Translations under genes and position numbers: made by a program
Shown: piece by piece, positions 46,118 through 59,600 of the stretch
Numbering within the stretch: the first letter of the stretch is position 1
Layout: each line of letters opens with the position of its first letter
Assembly: GCF_014646055.1 (NCBI RefSeq)
Contig: NZ_BMMS01000013.1
Span: 62,001-126,000, forward strand
Origin: Wenjunlia tyrosinilytica
GTDB lineage: Bacteria; Actinomycetota; Actinomycetes; Streptomycetales; Streptomycetaceae
Length of the DNA: 64,000 bases
Reading direction: 5' to 3'
The notes under the pieces: generated by a model
Told to the model about the DNA's origin: nothing
The model's database searches: none
Seen by the model: only the letters and a program-made list of their open reading frames with translations

Positions 46118-47692
46118 GTGACAGAGCAGAATGCCGCCCGCCCTTCCTCCGCCGACGCCCCTTCCCGCAAGGGCTCCGGCCCCGTGGAATCTGCGCCCGC
46201 CGACGACCTTCCGGAGCAGATGCGGATCCGGCGCGAGAAGCTGGACCGGCTGCGCGCAGCCGGTGTCGACCCCTATCCGGTCGGTTTCCCGCGCACGACC
46301 ACCCTCGCGGACCTGCGCGCCAAGCACCCCGACCTCGCCCCCGACGCCGCCACCGGTGAGCGGGTGGGCGTCACCGGCCGGGTCGTGCTGAGCCGCACCG
46401 GCGGCAAACTCTGCTTCGCCACCCTGCGCGACGGCACCGCCGACCTCCAGGTCATGCTCTCGCTCGACAGGCTCGGCGAGGAGCGCCTGGGCGCCTGGAA
46501 GCGTGACATCGACCTCGGCGACCACGTCGGCGTCGAGGGCGAGGTGATCACCTCCAAGCGCGGCGAGCTGTCGGTGATGGTGGACCGCTGGGAGCTCACG
46601 GCCAAGTGCCTGCGCCCGCTGCCCGAAAAGCACAAGGGCCTGACCGACCCCGAGGCCCGGGTGCGCCAGCGCTACGTCGACCTGATCGTGAACCCCGAGG
46701 CGCGGGAGCTGCTCTTCCTGCGCAGCAAGGTGGTGCGCTCGATCCGCTCCACCTTCGAAAGCCGGGGGTTCGTCGAGGTCGAGACCCCGATGCTGCAGCC
46801 GATCCACGGCGGCGCGAACGCCCGCCCGTTCATCACGCACATCAACGCCTACGACATCGACCTCTACCTGCGGATCGCCACCGAGCTGTATCTGAAGCGG
46901 CTCATGGTCGGCGGTACGGAGAAGGTCTTCGAGATCAACCGGAACTTCCGGAACGAGGGCGCGGACGCGACCCACAACCCCGAGTTCACGGCGCTGGAGT
47001 CCTACGAGGCCTACGGCGACTACAACACCCAGGCCGAGCTGACCCGGGCGATCATCATCAACGCCGCCAGGGACGCCCTCGGCACCACGGTCGTGCGCGG
47101 CGTCGACGCCCACGGCGACGAGCGCGAGATCGACCTCGCCGAGCCGTGGAAGGAGGTGACCGTCTACGGCGGCATCTCCGAGCGCCTGGGCACCGGGGTC
47201 ACCCCGGACACCACCGTCGAGGAACTGCGCAAGCTCGCCGACGCGGCCGGTGTGCCGTACGAGAAGAACTGGGGCCACGGCCAGATCGTGCTCGAGATGG
47301 TGGAGCGCCTTCTGGAGGAGAACGCGGTCGAGCCGACGTTCATCAAGGACTACCCCGTCGAGGTCTCCCCGCTGACCCGGCAGCACCGCACCCAGCCGGG
47401 TGTGGCCGAGAAGTGGGACCTGGTGATCTTCGGGACGGAGCTGGCGACGGCCTACTCCGAGCTGATCGACCCGATCGAGCAGCGCGCCCGGCTGACCGCC
47501 CAGTCCCTGCTGGCGGCGGGGGGCGACCCCGAGGCCATGCAGCTGGACGAGGACTTCCTGCGGGCCCTGGAGTACGCCATGCCCCCGACGGGCGGCATGG
47601 GGCTGGGCGTGGACCGGCTCATCATGCTCCTGACCGGCAAGAACATCCGAGAGACCGTACTGTTCCCGCTCGTCAAGCCCGAAGGGGTGTGA
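46118..47692 (+). CDS. lysS: Lysyl-tRNA synthetase (class II)
   Basis: 524 residues. N-terminal OB-fold anticodon domain (GVTGRVVLSRTGGKLCFATLRD) then class II core: motif 1 FVEVETPMLQPIHGGANARPF, motif 2 FEINRNFRNEGADATHNPEFT, motif 3 GGMGLGVDRLIMLLTG. GTG start lies seven bases after a TACCCT -10-like box with no ribosome site, implying a leaderless mRNA. The C-terminus ends in ETVLFPLVKPEGV as normal. No MprF/LysX domain is fused. Confidence 0.97.
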   Translation: MTEQNAARPSSADAPSRKGSGPVESAPADDLPEQMRIRREKLDRLRAAGVDPYPVGFPRTTTLADLRAKHPDLAPDAATGERVGVTGRVVLSRTGGKLCFATLRDGTADLQVMLSLDRLGEERLGAWKRDIDLGDHVGVEGEVITSKRGELSVMVDRWELTAKCLRPLPEKHKGLTDPEARVRQRYVDLIVNPEARELLFLRSKVVRSIRSTFESRGFVEVETPMLQPIHGGANARPFITHINAYDIDLYLRIATELYLKRLMVGGTEKVFEINRNFRNEGADATHNPEFTALESYEAYGDYNTQAELTRAIIINAARDALGTTVVRGVDAHGDEREIDLAEPWKEVTVYGGISERLGTGVTPDTTVEELRKLADAAGVPYEKNWGHGQIVLEMVERLLEENAVEPTFIKDYPVEVSPLTRQHRTQPGVAEKWDLVIFGTELATAYSELIDPIEQRARLTAQSLLAAGGDPEAMQLDEDFLRALEYAMPPTGGMGLGVDRLIMLLTGKNIRETVLFPLVKPEGV

Positions 47693-47697
47693 AAGAC

Positions 47698-47871
47698 GTG
47701 GATTACATCGCCGCGCTCGTGCCGCCGGTGGTGATGGCCGTGGCCTTCACCTTCGTGATCCGCGCGATCATCAAGAGCCAGGGTGGCGCCAACAAGGGCA
47801 AGGAGGACGCCGCCGTGGACGCCGCTCTCGCGGAGGCGGACCGCGCCCGTCAGGCGCAGCCCCAGCGGTAA
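47698..47871 (+). CDS. Small single-pass membrane protein
   Basis: 57 residues: VDYIAALVPPVVMAVAFTFV begins a membrane helix (5-28), followed by a Lys/Ala/Glu-rich cytoplasmic tail (NKGKEDAAVDAALAEADRAR). GTG 47698 has AAGGGG about ten bases upstream; GTG 47689, overlapping the lysS stop, is an alternative. Consistently found after lysS in Streptomyces; function unknown. Confidence 0.82.
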   Translation: MDYIAALVPPVVMAVAFTFVIRAIIKSQGGANKGKEDAAVDAALAEADRARQAQPQR

Positions 47872-47930
47872 CCTCCTCGGGCCCCACAGACGGCCCACGT
47901 GCCGCCCACGCGGCTCGTCCGGTGGCTCGC

Positions 47931-47990
47931 AGCCCCGGCGGAAGGTGACACGGCCCAATCGGGCAGTGGCCTTCTCGCCGGGGCTTTGTC
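47931..47990 (+). terminator. Long terminator after lysS and the small membrane protein
   Basis: AGCCCCGGCG (47931-47940) pairs with CGCCGGGGCT (47976-47985), followed by TTGTCATT. The 35-base loop holds an inner GCCC-AATC-GGGC hairpin. Confidence 0.65.
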
Positions 47991-48045
47991 ATTATTCGCC
48001 CTAGTAAATGTCGCATTCGCCACAATTTTGAAAGGGGGTGCCCGT

Positions 48046-48450
48046 ATGCCGCGGCGTCTGGGTGAGCTGGAAGACGCGGTCATGACCCGTGTTTGGCAGT
48101 GGAACCGTCCGGTCACGGTTCGTGAAGTGCTCGAAGATCTTCAGCAGTCACGGACGATCGCGTACACGACGGTGATGACGGTAATGGACAACCTTCATCA
48201 CAAGGGCTGGCTCCGCAGGGAACGCGAAGGCCGCGCCTATCGGTATGAGGCAGTTTCCACTCGTGAGGCTTACACGGCCGCTCTGATGAACGAGGCGTGG
48301 GCGACGAGTGACAACGCTGCCGCGGCCCTCGTCCACTTCTTCGGCATGATGTCCGCGGAACAGCTCGAAGCCCTCAGGGACGCATTGCGAGTAGTGCCGG
48401 CGGCCACTGTGGAGCCTCCCGCCGAGCCGGGTGAGGAGCCCGGGCGATAG
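48046..48450 (+). CDS. BlaI/MecI/CopY family transcriptional regulator
   Basis: 134 residues. Winged helix typical of BlaI: RRLGELEDAVMTRVWQWNRPVTVREVLEDL, YTTVMTVMDNLHHKGWLRREREGRAYRY, then a helical dimer/cleavage domain. Family members repress beta-lactamase or other genes and are often released by BlaR proteolysis, but no blaR or target gene is adjacent. AAAGGGGGTG precedes the ATG. The upstream region 47990-48030 is AT-rich and may hold an operator. Confidence 0.92.
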   Translation: MPRRLGELEDAVMTRVWQWNRPVTVREVLEDLQQSRTIAYTTVMTVMDNLHHKGWLRREREGRAYRYEAVSTREAYTAALMNEAWATSDNAAAALVHFFGMMSAEQLEALRDALRVVPAATVEPPAEPGEEPGR

Positions 48451-48459
48451 CGTCCAGGC

Positions 48460-48963
48460 ATGGAAATCACCATCCGTCGAGCCAGGACGAGCGATGTGCG
48501 GGCCGTGCGTCGCCTGGTGGACTCGTACTCGCGCGACCGCATCCTGCTCGACAAGCCCACGGTGACCCTTTACGAAGACGTCCAGGAGTTCTGGGTCGCC
48601 GAACGGGACGAGGACGGTGAGGTCATCGGCTGCGGCGCACTGCATGTGATGTGGCAGGACCTGGCCGAAGTGCGGACCCTCGCCGTGGACCCCGTCTACC
48701 GGGGCCACCGCGTCGGGCACCGGCTACTCGAGAAGCTCTTGTCGACTGCTCGCTGGCTGGGCGTTCGGCGGATTTTCTGTCTGACCTTCGAAGTCGAGTT
48801 CTTCTCCAAGCACGGCTTCGTGGAGATCGGTGAGACCCCGGTCGACGGGGATGTGTACTCCGAGCTGCTCCGTTCCTATGACGAGGGCGTTGCGGAGTTC
48901 CTGGACCTCGAACGAGTGAAGCCGAACACCTTGGGTAACAGCCGGATGCTGTTGCAGCTCTGA
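48460..48963 (+). CDS. Amino-acid N-acetyltransferase (ArgA-like GNAT)
   Basis: 167 residues. A GNAT domain with acetyl-CoA loop VDPVYRGHRVGHRLLEKLL, N-terminal IRRARTSDVRAVRRLVDSY and FEVEFFSKHGFVEIGETP. This matches the short actinobacterial N-acetylglutamate synthase (as in M. tuberculosis Rv2747), which lacks the kinase-like domain of E. coli ArgA and primes arginine synthesis. Starts nine bases after the BlaI-type gene and may be co-transcribed. Confidence 0.85.
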   Translation: MEITIRRARTSDVRAVRRLVDSYSRDRILLDKPTVTLYEDVQEFWVAERDEDGEVIGCGALHVMWQDLAEVRTLAVDPVYRGHRVGHRLLEKLLSTARWLGVRRIFCLTFEVEFFSKHGFVEIGETPVDGDVYSELLRSYDEGVAEFLDLERVKPNTLGNSRMLLQL

Positions 48964-49120
48964 GCGGTCGCTTGGAGCCGCATCATGAACGCTGAACTCC
49001 GCTTGTGCACAGCGGGTATGTCCATGTTGCTCCCACGGATCCGGGCGAAGGGTTTGAGTTTTCCCGGCAAAAGCGGTTTCCTTTTCCCAGGTAATCCGTT
49101 TTGGATGAAAGGGAAGCCCG

Positions 49121-49465
49121 GTGGCACAGAAGGTTCAGGTTCTTCTAGTCGATGACCTCGACGGTGGCGAGGCCGACGAGACGGTGACGTTCGCTCTCGA
49201 CGGTGTTTCGTACGAGATCGACCTCACGACGGACAACGCGGACAAGCTCCGCAAGCTGCTCACGCCCTACGTGGACAGTGGACGCAAGACCGGCGGCCGG
49301 GCCGGCCGCGGCCGCAGCCGCGGCGCTCGGGGTGCCGCCGCCGGCAGCTCGGCGCAGGACACCGCCAAGATCCGCGCCTGGGCGAAGGACAACGGATACG
49401 AGGTCAACGACCGCGGCCGTGTGCCCGCCACCATCCGCGACGCCTACGACAAGGCCCACGCCTGA
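49121..49465 (+). CDS. lsr2: Nucleoid-associated protein Lsr2
   Basis: 114 residues, GTG start with GGGAAG upstream. N-terminal oligomerisation domain (VQVLLVDDLDGGEADETVTF, VSYEIDLT), basic Arg/Gly linker and DNA-binding C-terminus with the AT-hook-like RGR (98-100) in VNDRGRVPATI. Lsr2 bridges and silences AT-rich, horizontally acquired DNA and represses specialised metabolism. The 157-bp upstream region is AT-rich with TTTTCCC elements, which fits autoregulation. Its 3' end overlaps the convergent 49444 gene by 22 bases. Confidence 0.96.
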   Translation: MAQKVQVLLVDDLDGGEADETVTFALDGVSYEIDLTTDNADKLRKLLTPYVDSGRKTGGRAGRGRSRGARGAAAGSSAQDTAKIRAWAKDNGYEVNDRGRVPATIRDAYDKAHA

Positions 49466-50181
49466 TCGTCGGGGTGACCGTCCGCTCGCTCCGCGGCCCC
49501 GTACGGCGGGACCGCAGGGAAGAGCCGGGCCCGGTGGCAGGCATTGGCGGCCGCCACCACGAGACGCGCCAGGTCGGGGGACTGGGCGCTTCTCGTCCCC
49601 GGAACGCCGAGCACGGGCAGTGCGGCGTCGGATCCCGGGCTGGGAGGCCGCAGCCAAACCGGCAGGATCCGGTCGGCGGCCTCCCACCGCTCGTCTGCAG
49701 CGCGCCGCCGCCCGGCGGGCCACCGCTCCCGCGGCTCCCCCGTCTCCGTAAACTCCTGAAACTGCCGGGACTCCAGGCACTCCTGGAACTCCCGGGACTC
49801 CCGGCACTCCCGAAACGGCATCTGCGGTGCCCGGAGCCGTCCACCGGGGCCATGGGCAACGATGTCGAGGGCGATCCCGCCCCACTCCAGCCACTCCAGC
49901 AGCCCGGGCAGATCGGCCGCCCCTCCCGGTGCCACCAGGAAGTACGCGCGGCTGTCCCAGGCGGCCACAGGGCCCGTGCCACCGGGGCCCAGTCGGCGCA
50001 GCACCGCCCGTCCCGCGCCCAGCGGCATCTCCAGGGCGTCGAAGCTCGTCCCGGTCAGCAGGTCCACCGAGCCGTCCGCCCGCTCGGCCACCGGCCAGCC
50101 CAGTTCGGCGCGGTACCGGTCCACCGTTCTCGGTGCCGCGCCCAGCGCCGTGCCCGGTGCCGTGACCGGTGCTCCGCTCAT
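49444..50181 (-). CDS. SCO3374 family protein
   Basis: 245 residues. Resembles the Streptomyces family named after SCO3374, found between lsr2 and clpC; possible relation to the bifunctional primase/polymerase N-terminal fold (RYRAELGWPVAERADGSVDLLTGTSFDALEMP, WDSRAYFLVAPG, GIALDIVAHGPGGRLRAP). A repeat-derived insertion (about residues 123-145, RECRESREFQECLESRQFQ) is encoded by 9-12 bp repeats at 49750-49822. No convincing ribosome site; GGAGA lies 12 bases upstream. Function unknown. Confidence 0.82.
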   Translation of the reverse strand: MSGAPVTAPGTALGAAPRTVDRYRAELGWPVAERADGSVDLLTGTSFDALEMPLGAGRAVLRRLGPGGTGPVAAWDSRAYFLVAPGGAADLPGLLEWLEWGGIALDIVAHGPGGRLRAPQMPFRECRESREFQECLESRQFQEFTETGEPRERWPAGRRRAADERWEAADRILPVWLRPPSPGSDAALPVLGVPGTRSAQSPDLARLVVAAANACHRARLFPAVPPYGAAERADGHPDDQAWALS

Positions 50182-50562
50182 GCCGGGAGCAACGGTCTCC
50201 AGGGGTTGAGGTTACGCAACGTAACAGCCCCCTACTTCTTGTTGCGATAGGGTCGCAGCGGTGGTACCGCGAGGCTGGACGGGTAAGAGTGGGGGTAGTG
50301 AAGACCTTTGAGGAGACGCATTTACGAGACGGTGTGAACGCGGCGTTCGCCATGGGCGTACTACAAACAAGTGCATCTGCCTGGCCTGCGGGAACATCGT
50401 CTCTCAGGATCGGGTTGGAGCTGTTGTCGGCTGTCTCGGGCAGAAGTCCACAGGCAGGAGTCGACGGTTGAAGTGAGCTGTCCCTTCGCCGGGACTAGCA
50501 TGCGGAAGGACAGGGAGGGGACCGTCCCCGATCTGCCCGACCGCTCTGAGGAGCGATTAACG
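50182..50562 (+). other. clpC leader/promoter region
   Basis: 381 bases between divergent genes. An in-frame extension upstream of the clpC ATG has weak coding character and is not accepted as a gene. The region contains the ClgR-type site described separately. Confidence 0.5.
50345..50358 (+). promoter_or_regulatory. Putative ClgR operator
   Basis: GTTCGC-N5-GCG (50345-50350, 50356-50358) matches the published S. lividans ClgR box. ClgR is known to activate clp genes in actinobacteria, and this site is 205 bases upstream of the clpC ATG. Confidence 0.6.
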
Positions 50563-53079
<2,517 letters not shown>

Positions 53080-53092
53080 CGCCCCGAGCGAC

Positions 53093-53132
53093 CAGGGCCC
53101 CCGTCACCGCTTCGGCGGCGACGGGGGCCCTG
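53093..53132. terminator. Bidirectional terminator between clpC and the trypsin-NACHT locus
   Basis: CAGGGCCCCCGTC (53093-53105) pairs perfectly with 53120-53132; the loop forms a smaller CCGC/GCGG hairpin. It separates convergent genes. Confidence 0.85.
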
Positions 53133-56100
53133 CCGTTGCTCGGCGTCGATGGCCTGCCTCGTTCGGCCGCCCATGTCCAGGCGGCTGGTCAGTGGACGAT
53201 CACCGAGGCCTGGTGCAGTGGCGCCGAGCGGGGCCCCCGGTCCGCGGCCGCCCCCGGGTCCGGATACAGATGAAGCTCCCGCAGTCCCGGGCAGGCGGTG
53301 GCCGTCCGTGAGTGGTCCTCGGCCCCGGTGCCGCCGACGACGGCCAGGTAGTCGATGGTCGGCAGGCACACCCGGTGCAGCAGGTCCAGCATCGACGCAT
53401 CGAGGAGGAGGATGGTCAGCCGGGGCGGCACGGCCAGAGGCGCCAGTGACTCGATCGCTGGGCAGCCGTCGAGCTGGAGGAGCTTGAGCCGCGAGGCCGC
53501 CCCGAGGAAGCCGAGATCGCGCAGCCGGTCGTTGTCCTCGATCCTCAGCATCTCCACGGCGCCGAGGTCGAGTGCGTCCCGCAGCTCCTCCTCGCCGTGG
53601 CGGCCGACGACCTGGAGCCGGGCGTCCTTGCCCAGCTCCCGCAGGATCCGCAGCTGCGCGCAGGAGCGCGCGGTGAAGTACAGCGCCCGGTGGTCGAGGT
53701 GCGCGATGACCTCGCGGGCGTAGTGGGCGGTGTCGAAGTGGCGCCAGGCGCCGGCGAGCTGCCGCAGGACGCTGAGCGACGGGTGCTGCCGGAATCGGGC
53801 GAGCACCGGGACGGCGGCGCCGGTTCCGATCCTGGACGCGGTGACGACGACGGCCAAGGCCTCCTCCTCGGTGAGGCCGTCCGGTGACAGATGTTCCGCG
53901 TTGTGCAGCAGCTCCAGCACCACGGGCCCCACGGCGGCCAGGGTCTCCGCCTCGGCGCTGTCGTGCGGCGGGATGAGCCTGGCCGCCCGTTCCTCCACCA
54001 TCGCGCGGATCCGGGGATCGAGCTCCGTCGCGTGCTCCAGGCAGGCCATGGCCAGCAGATGCAGCCGGTCGCGGCGGGACTTCACCTTGTCGCCCCGGGT
54101 CACCAGCTTGCGCAGGATCCTGGCCCGCTCGTCGGGCCGGGCGTGGGCGACGGCCATGCGGATCACGTCCTCCCACTGGTCGTCGTGGGCGTTGCGGACC
54201 ATGAGGTCGAAGTCCCTCGCCTCCACGGCGGCCTTGGCGCCCAGGAAGTCCTGGAAGGTGCGGTGGACGAAGTCGACCGTGTCGGCCGTGGGGCGGCGCA
54301 GGAGGCCGCTGCGCACCAGCAGATGGCGCAGAATCCGCTGGGCGTCGCCCTGCGCGGCGACGGCGGGCATGGTGGGCAGCGCCGCCTCGACCAGTTCCCG
54401 GGCCAGGCCGTGCTCCAGCTCCACCTGGCCATTGCGGATCAGCCAGTAGGCCAGGCGCTGGAGGAGCTGGATCTGGGCCTCCTCGCTCAGCCAGATCCCG
54501 TCCGGCGCGCCCACGTCCCTCTCCTCGTCGCGCCGGGTCAGGAGCATGGACAGGGCGGCGTCGTAGAGGTCCTTGCGGCCGCGCGGCAGGTTGGCCCGGC
54601 GGTCGCGGTGCAGGGCGCAGATCAGCCCGCACATGAGCGGATTGGTGGCCAGGCGGGACAGGTCCTGCTTGGTGTCGAGCACATCCAGCAGCCGGCGCTC
54701 GAATTCGTCGAGCCGCCGCCGTTCCTCGTCGTCGTCACCGCACGTGGCGCGAGCCGCGGTGTGCCAGCGGCGGACGAAGGTGCCGACTTCCGGCCGGGTC
54801 ATGGGACTGAGCGTCAGCTCGGTGAAGTCCTCGTCGTCCAGCCAGCCGTCGGTGATCGCGGAGGGGCGGGAGGTCACCAGCCAGAGGTTGTCCGGGTAGG
54901 CGATCAGCAGGTCGCGCAGCCAGCCCCTCGTCCGTTCCCGCTCCCGCTCGGGGATCTCGTCGATGCCGTCCACGAGCAGGAGTGCCCGTCCGGCGCCCAG
55001 GACCGCGTCCGCCCAGCCGTCGGGCTGCGCGGCGTGGAGGGGGTTGCCGGCGGCGGCCAGGAACTCCGCGGGCGAGGGCAGCTCTCCCCGCCGCAGGACG
55101 GTCCGCAGCGGCAGGACGAACGGGATCCTGCCGATCAGGTGCCGCATACAGCTCTCGGGGTCCTGCTGGGCCGTGGAGACCGCCAGCCACTGCACCAGCG
55201 TGGTCTTCCCGGAACCGGCGACGCCCCGCAGGAGCACCCTGCTGCGCCCGGCCAGCACCTCGTCCGCGCGATGCGAGGCGCGGGCGGGTGTGCGGGTCGG
55301 CGTGGGGAACGGGCCCGGCGCCTGCGCGCTCCTCCACCAGTCGTCGGCGCAGCTGGCCTCCAGGCTCAGATAGGCCGAGTCCAGGGGCCAGGTCGCACGG
55401 CGGCTGAGGTCCAGCCCGAAGATCGTGAGGCTGCCGTACTTGGCGGCGACGTAACTGCCGTAGCGGTGCTCGAACTCGGCGGCGGGGTCCGGGGCGGCGG
55501 CCACGTCGGACAGCGACGGCGGAACTCCGGTGTACCTGCGGTACGCGGCGCGGAAGTTCGCGCGCTCGAGGAGCGTGACCGCGGGTACGGCCGTCAGGCG
55601 CCCGTGCTGCCATCCGGCCGGATCGTGGACGACCACCCCGATCAGACGGCCCTCGGCGAACAGCGCAGCCCCGGACATCCCCGCCCACGGCGAGCCGTCG
55701 CCCCGCGCGGCGCCGGGCGGGGTGTGGGCGCTGTCCACGGCATAGCGGCCCCGGACCATCCCCGAGCCGGGTTTCAAGGTGCCCAGGAAGTGCTCGCTGT
55801 CGAGGTGCTGGGCGTCGTCGCGCTGGACGTCGGGGAAGCCGATGGCCTGGCAGCCGTGCAGTGGCGAGACCCCGGTGACCACCGCCAGGCCGACCGGCTG
55901 CAGCGCCCTGGCGGTGTCGGCGGTCACCAGGTCGTCCTCGGCGAGCAGGAGCGCCGCGTCGCACTCCTGGTCCACCCACACCACCCGGCAGGGAACCAGG
56001 CCGCGCCCTCCCGGCACGATGGCCCGCGCCTCGGGCCGCGGGGGCCTGTGCGGCGGGTGCGGGGGCCTGGGCGGCGTCTGCGCGGGCCCGTGCGGCGACG

Positions 56101-56249
56101 AGAACGGGTGGGCGGCGGTCAGGACGAGCCTGGGGCTCAGGAGGTAGCCACTGCCCTGACGGTGGCCGAAGACGGCGGCGACGCGCTCCTTCTCCGGTCC
56201 CGAGGCCCCCGCGCCCCGGCTTGCCTCCGCTCCCACGGCTCCCACTGCC

Positions 56250-56654
<405 letters not shown>

Positions 56655-56690
56655 GGGGTCCCCCGGAGTGGTTGGCGGTGGAATGGTGCG

Positions 56691-59600
56691 CTAGGAGATG
56701 TGAACCGTTCCCGGGGGGAACAGTTCCTGTCCGATGACCTGGACGTCCTCGGTGGTCCCCGGTAGGTAGATGTGGATGCTCTTCGGCTGTGTGGCACCTC
56801 GCAGCGGGGAAAGGTCCACTGGAACACCCGTGTCGACGTTCGCGTCCAGGCCCAGCTGCTCAAGGGCGGGAAATCGCTGGACGATCCCCGCCAGATCCGG
56901 GTACTCGGCGGAGACCTCGACGTTGAGCTTCCTGACGTTCCGCAGGGGGATTCCGCCCGGTGACCAGTCCATGTCCTCAATGCGAAGCGTGAGAATTCTC
57001 AGCATGGGCAGCATCGCCAACCTGTTCAACAGCTCCGGCGGGCACCTCATGTCCTCGACAGTCAGGTGTTCCAGGCAGACCCATTCATGGATGTCGTCGA
57101 GTACCGCCGGGTCGCGGGAGACCAGCCTCAGCTTCGAGACCGCGCGGTTCGGCCGGGGGCGAGTGGAGGGGTCGGCCAGGGTGAGCTCTTTGAGCCCGGG
57201 AATCTCGGCGATCACCGAGAGGTCGAGCGCGGGGGCCGCTGCGCGGATATCGAGTTCGTGCAGCGCCGTGTCCTTCAGCGGGGTGAGATCTTCCAATGCC
57301 TGGCATTGGTAGAGGTAGAGGTCCTCGATCTCCCGGAGCGAGCGCAGGAATCCAATGTCGTCCAGGGCACGGTTCGCGATGATCCACAGGCTCTTGGCAG
57401 CGAGACCGGACAGTGCCTCGGACAGCGTCGCAGAAGGGAAGTCCCCGTAGAGCACGATGCGGCCGGAGGGCTGTAGGTCCTGAAGCTCGGCCAGTTGGTC
57501 GGCGTCGGTCACGCTCAATGACACCTGCGTGAGATCCAGCCGGGTGAGGATCGCTCTGGCGAAGGCCGCTGCCGGGAACTCGCGCCAGGTCTCAACGACC
57601 ACGGACGCGACTTCGGGACGGGCTCCCATGGCCAGACGCTTGATGACTTCCATCGCCTCCGCGCCTCCGACCGCGGCGGCAGCGAAAGCGACGGCCCGGG
57701 CGGATGCGGAGTCCAGACTGCCCGGCTCCGGTAGAAGTTTCAGCATCTCCTCGCCGATCAGCGCGAACTGGGACACCTCATAGGCGCCGGGAGGCATCAG
57801 CTCGGCTATGCGGGCTTTCGTCCGTGCCCGCAGATCGGAATCCAGGAAGTCGCTGAGGGCGAGGCAGGACCCGGCCAGCAGGTGGAGGCTCCGGCGCGCG
57901 GGCCCACCCGCCCTGTCTCCCCGCTCCAGCAGGCCTCGTAGCAGGTCGGCTCCGTACCGTCGGCTGTCGTGCGCGACAGCCATGCGGATCACCTCCGCCC
58001 ACTGCTCGGACTCGGAGTGCTCGAGCATCAACGAGATGGCATCGCCACCGGCTTCGATGAACTCCTTGGCGGCCAGGTAGTCCTGAAACGTCCTGTGGAG
58101 AAAGTCGATACTGTCCGTGGTCAGCTCGCGCAGGACGCCGCTGCGGTTGACCAGGACCGGCAGTACCTCCTCTCCGGACGTCCGCTCGGACAGGCGGGAC
58201 ATGTTCGGCAGCACCGAGTCGATCTGCTCGATGACCTCGGCGTGCCTCGCCTCGGCTCGCCCCTCGCGCACCAGGCAGGCCGCGATGTGCTGGAGAAGGC
58301 GCATCTGCTCCCGGTAGTCGAGCACCACCGGCTCGGCCAGGTCGGTGCCCCGGAGCCGGTCGCGCTTGCCCAACAGCATCTTCAGGGCGTCGTCGTAGAG
58401 GGCCATGCGCCCGGTCGGCAGGTACCCCTCGTCATGGCGGTGCAGAGCGCAGATCATGCCGCACAGCAGGGGGCTGGTGGCCAGTTGGGCGAGGTAGCCG
58501 TGGCGGTCGAGGGCCCTCATCAGCGCGTCGCGCAGTTCGCCGAGCCGTCGTAACTCCCCTGACCGGTCGCGCACACCCGCGCGCTCGCCGATGTCCTGGC
58601 CCGCCGCGTTGTGCCAGCACTCCACGAACTGGCGGACACCCTCACCGTGCATGGACTCGAGGGTGAGCTCCAGGAAGCCCTCGCGCTCCAGCCAGCCGGA
58701 CTCCACAGCGGACGGCCGGACGGTGACCAGGCAGCGCGTTTCCGGGTACCGGCCCAGGAACTCCCGGAGCCACTGGCGGCTGTCGAGGCGCTGCTGCTCG
58801 GGGACCTCGTCCATCCCGTCGATCAGCAGAAGGCCCCGGCCGACCGAGAGGACGCGGTGCGCCCAGCCGCGGGGCTGGGCGTCATGGACGAGCGCCTCGC
58901 CGGCTTCGAGGAGCCGGCTCGCGGTGGGGCGCAGCATCCCGTTCTTGTGCTGCTTGCGCAGCTTGAGGACGAACGGCACCCGCCCATGGAGGTGGGCCAG
59001 GTCGGGGCCGAGCCGCCCCTCGGCCACATGGACGGCCAGCCACTGGATCAGGGTCGACTTCCCGCTTCCGGCGTCGCCTCGCACCAGGATCCGCTTGTGC
59101 TCGCCCACGAGCCGGTGGACCGGCTGGGAACCGGTCTCGTTCTTGCGCTCCTGGTCACGTTCCTGTTCGCCGGCGTCGGCGTCGGCGGGATGGGTGACCG
59201 CCGTCGCCTCCAGCTCCAGGTAGACCGTCTCCAGAGGCCACCCCTCCCTGGTGCCCAGGTGCCTCGGGAGACCGAAGATCTCGACCGTGCCGTGCTGCCG
59301 GGCGAGCGCCCGCAGGTACTCGGTCTCGAAGGGGAAGTCGCCCGCGTTCTCCTCGGTGATCTCCTCGACGCGGACCGGGTTGCCGAGGTGGGTGTGCACG
59401 GTCCGCGAGAAGTCCTCGTCGTCGAAGAGCCGGTGCACGGGAAACGATTCGATGCGCCCGTGCCGCCAGCCCTCGGGATCCACGGTGACCACACCGATGA
59501 GCAGGCCGCCGGCGAACATGGCGGCTCCGGACATGCCCGCCCAGGGGGACGGCTGGTGCCTGCCCGGGACGGGCGGGGTGTCCTCGATGTCGACGCTCTG

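Noticed and set aside
50169-50471. Short ORF in the clpC leader
   Set aside because: No ribosome site or homology; it overlaps the ClgR-type site and is likely untranslated leader.
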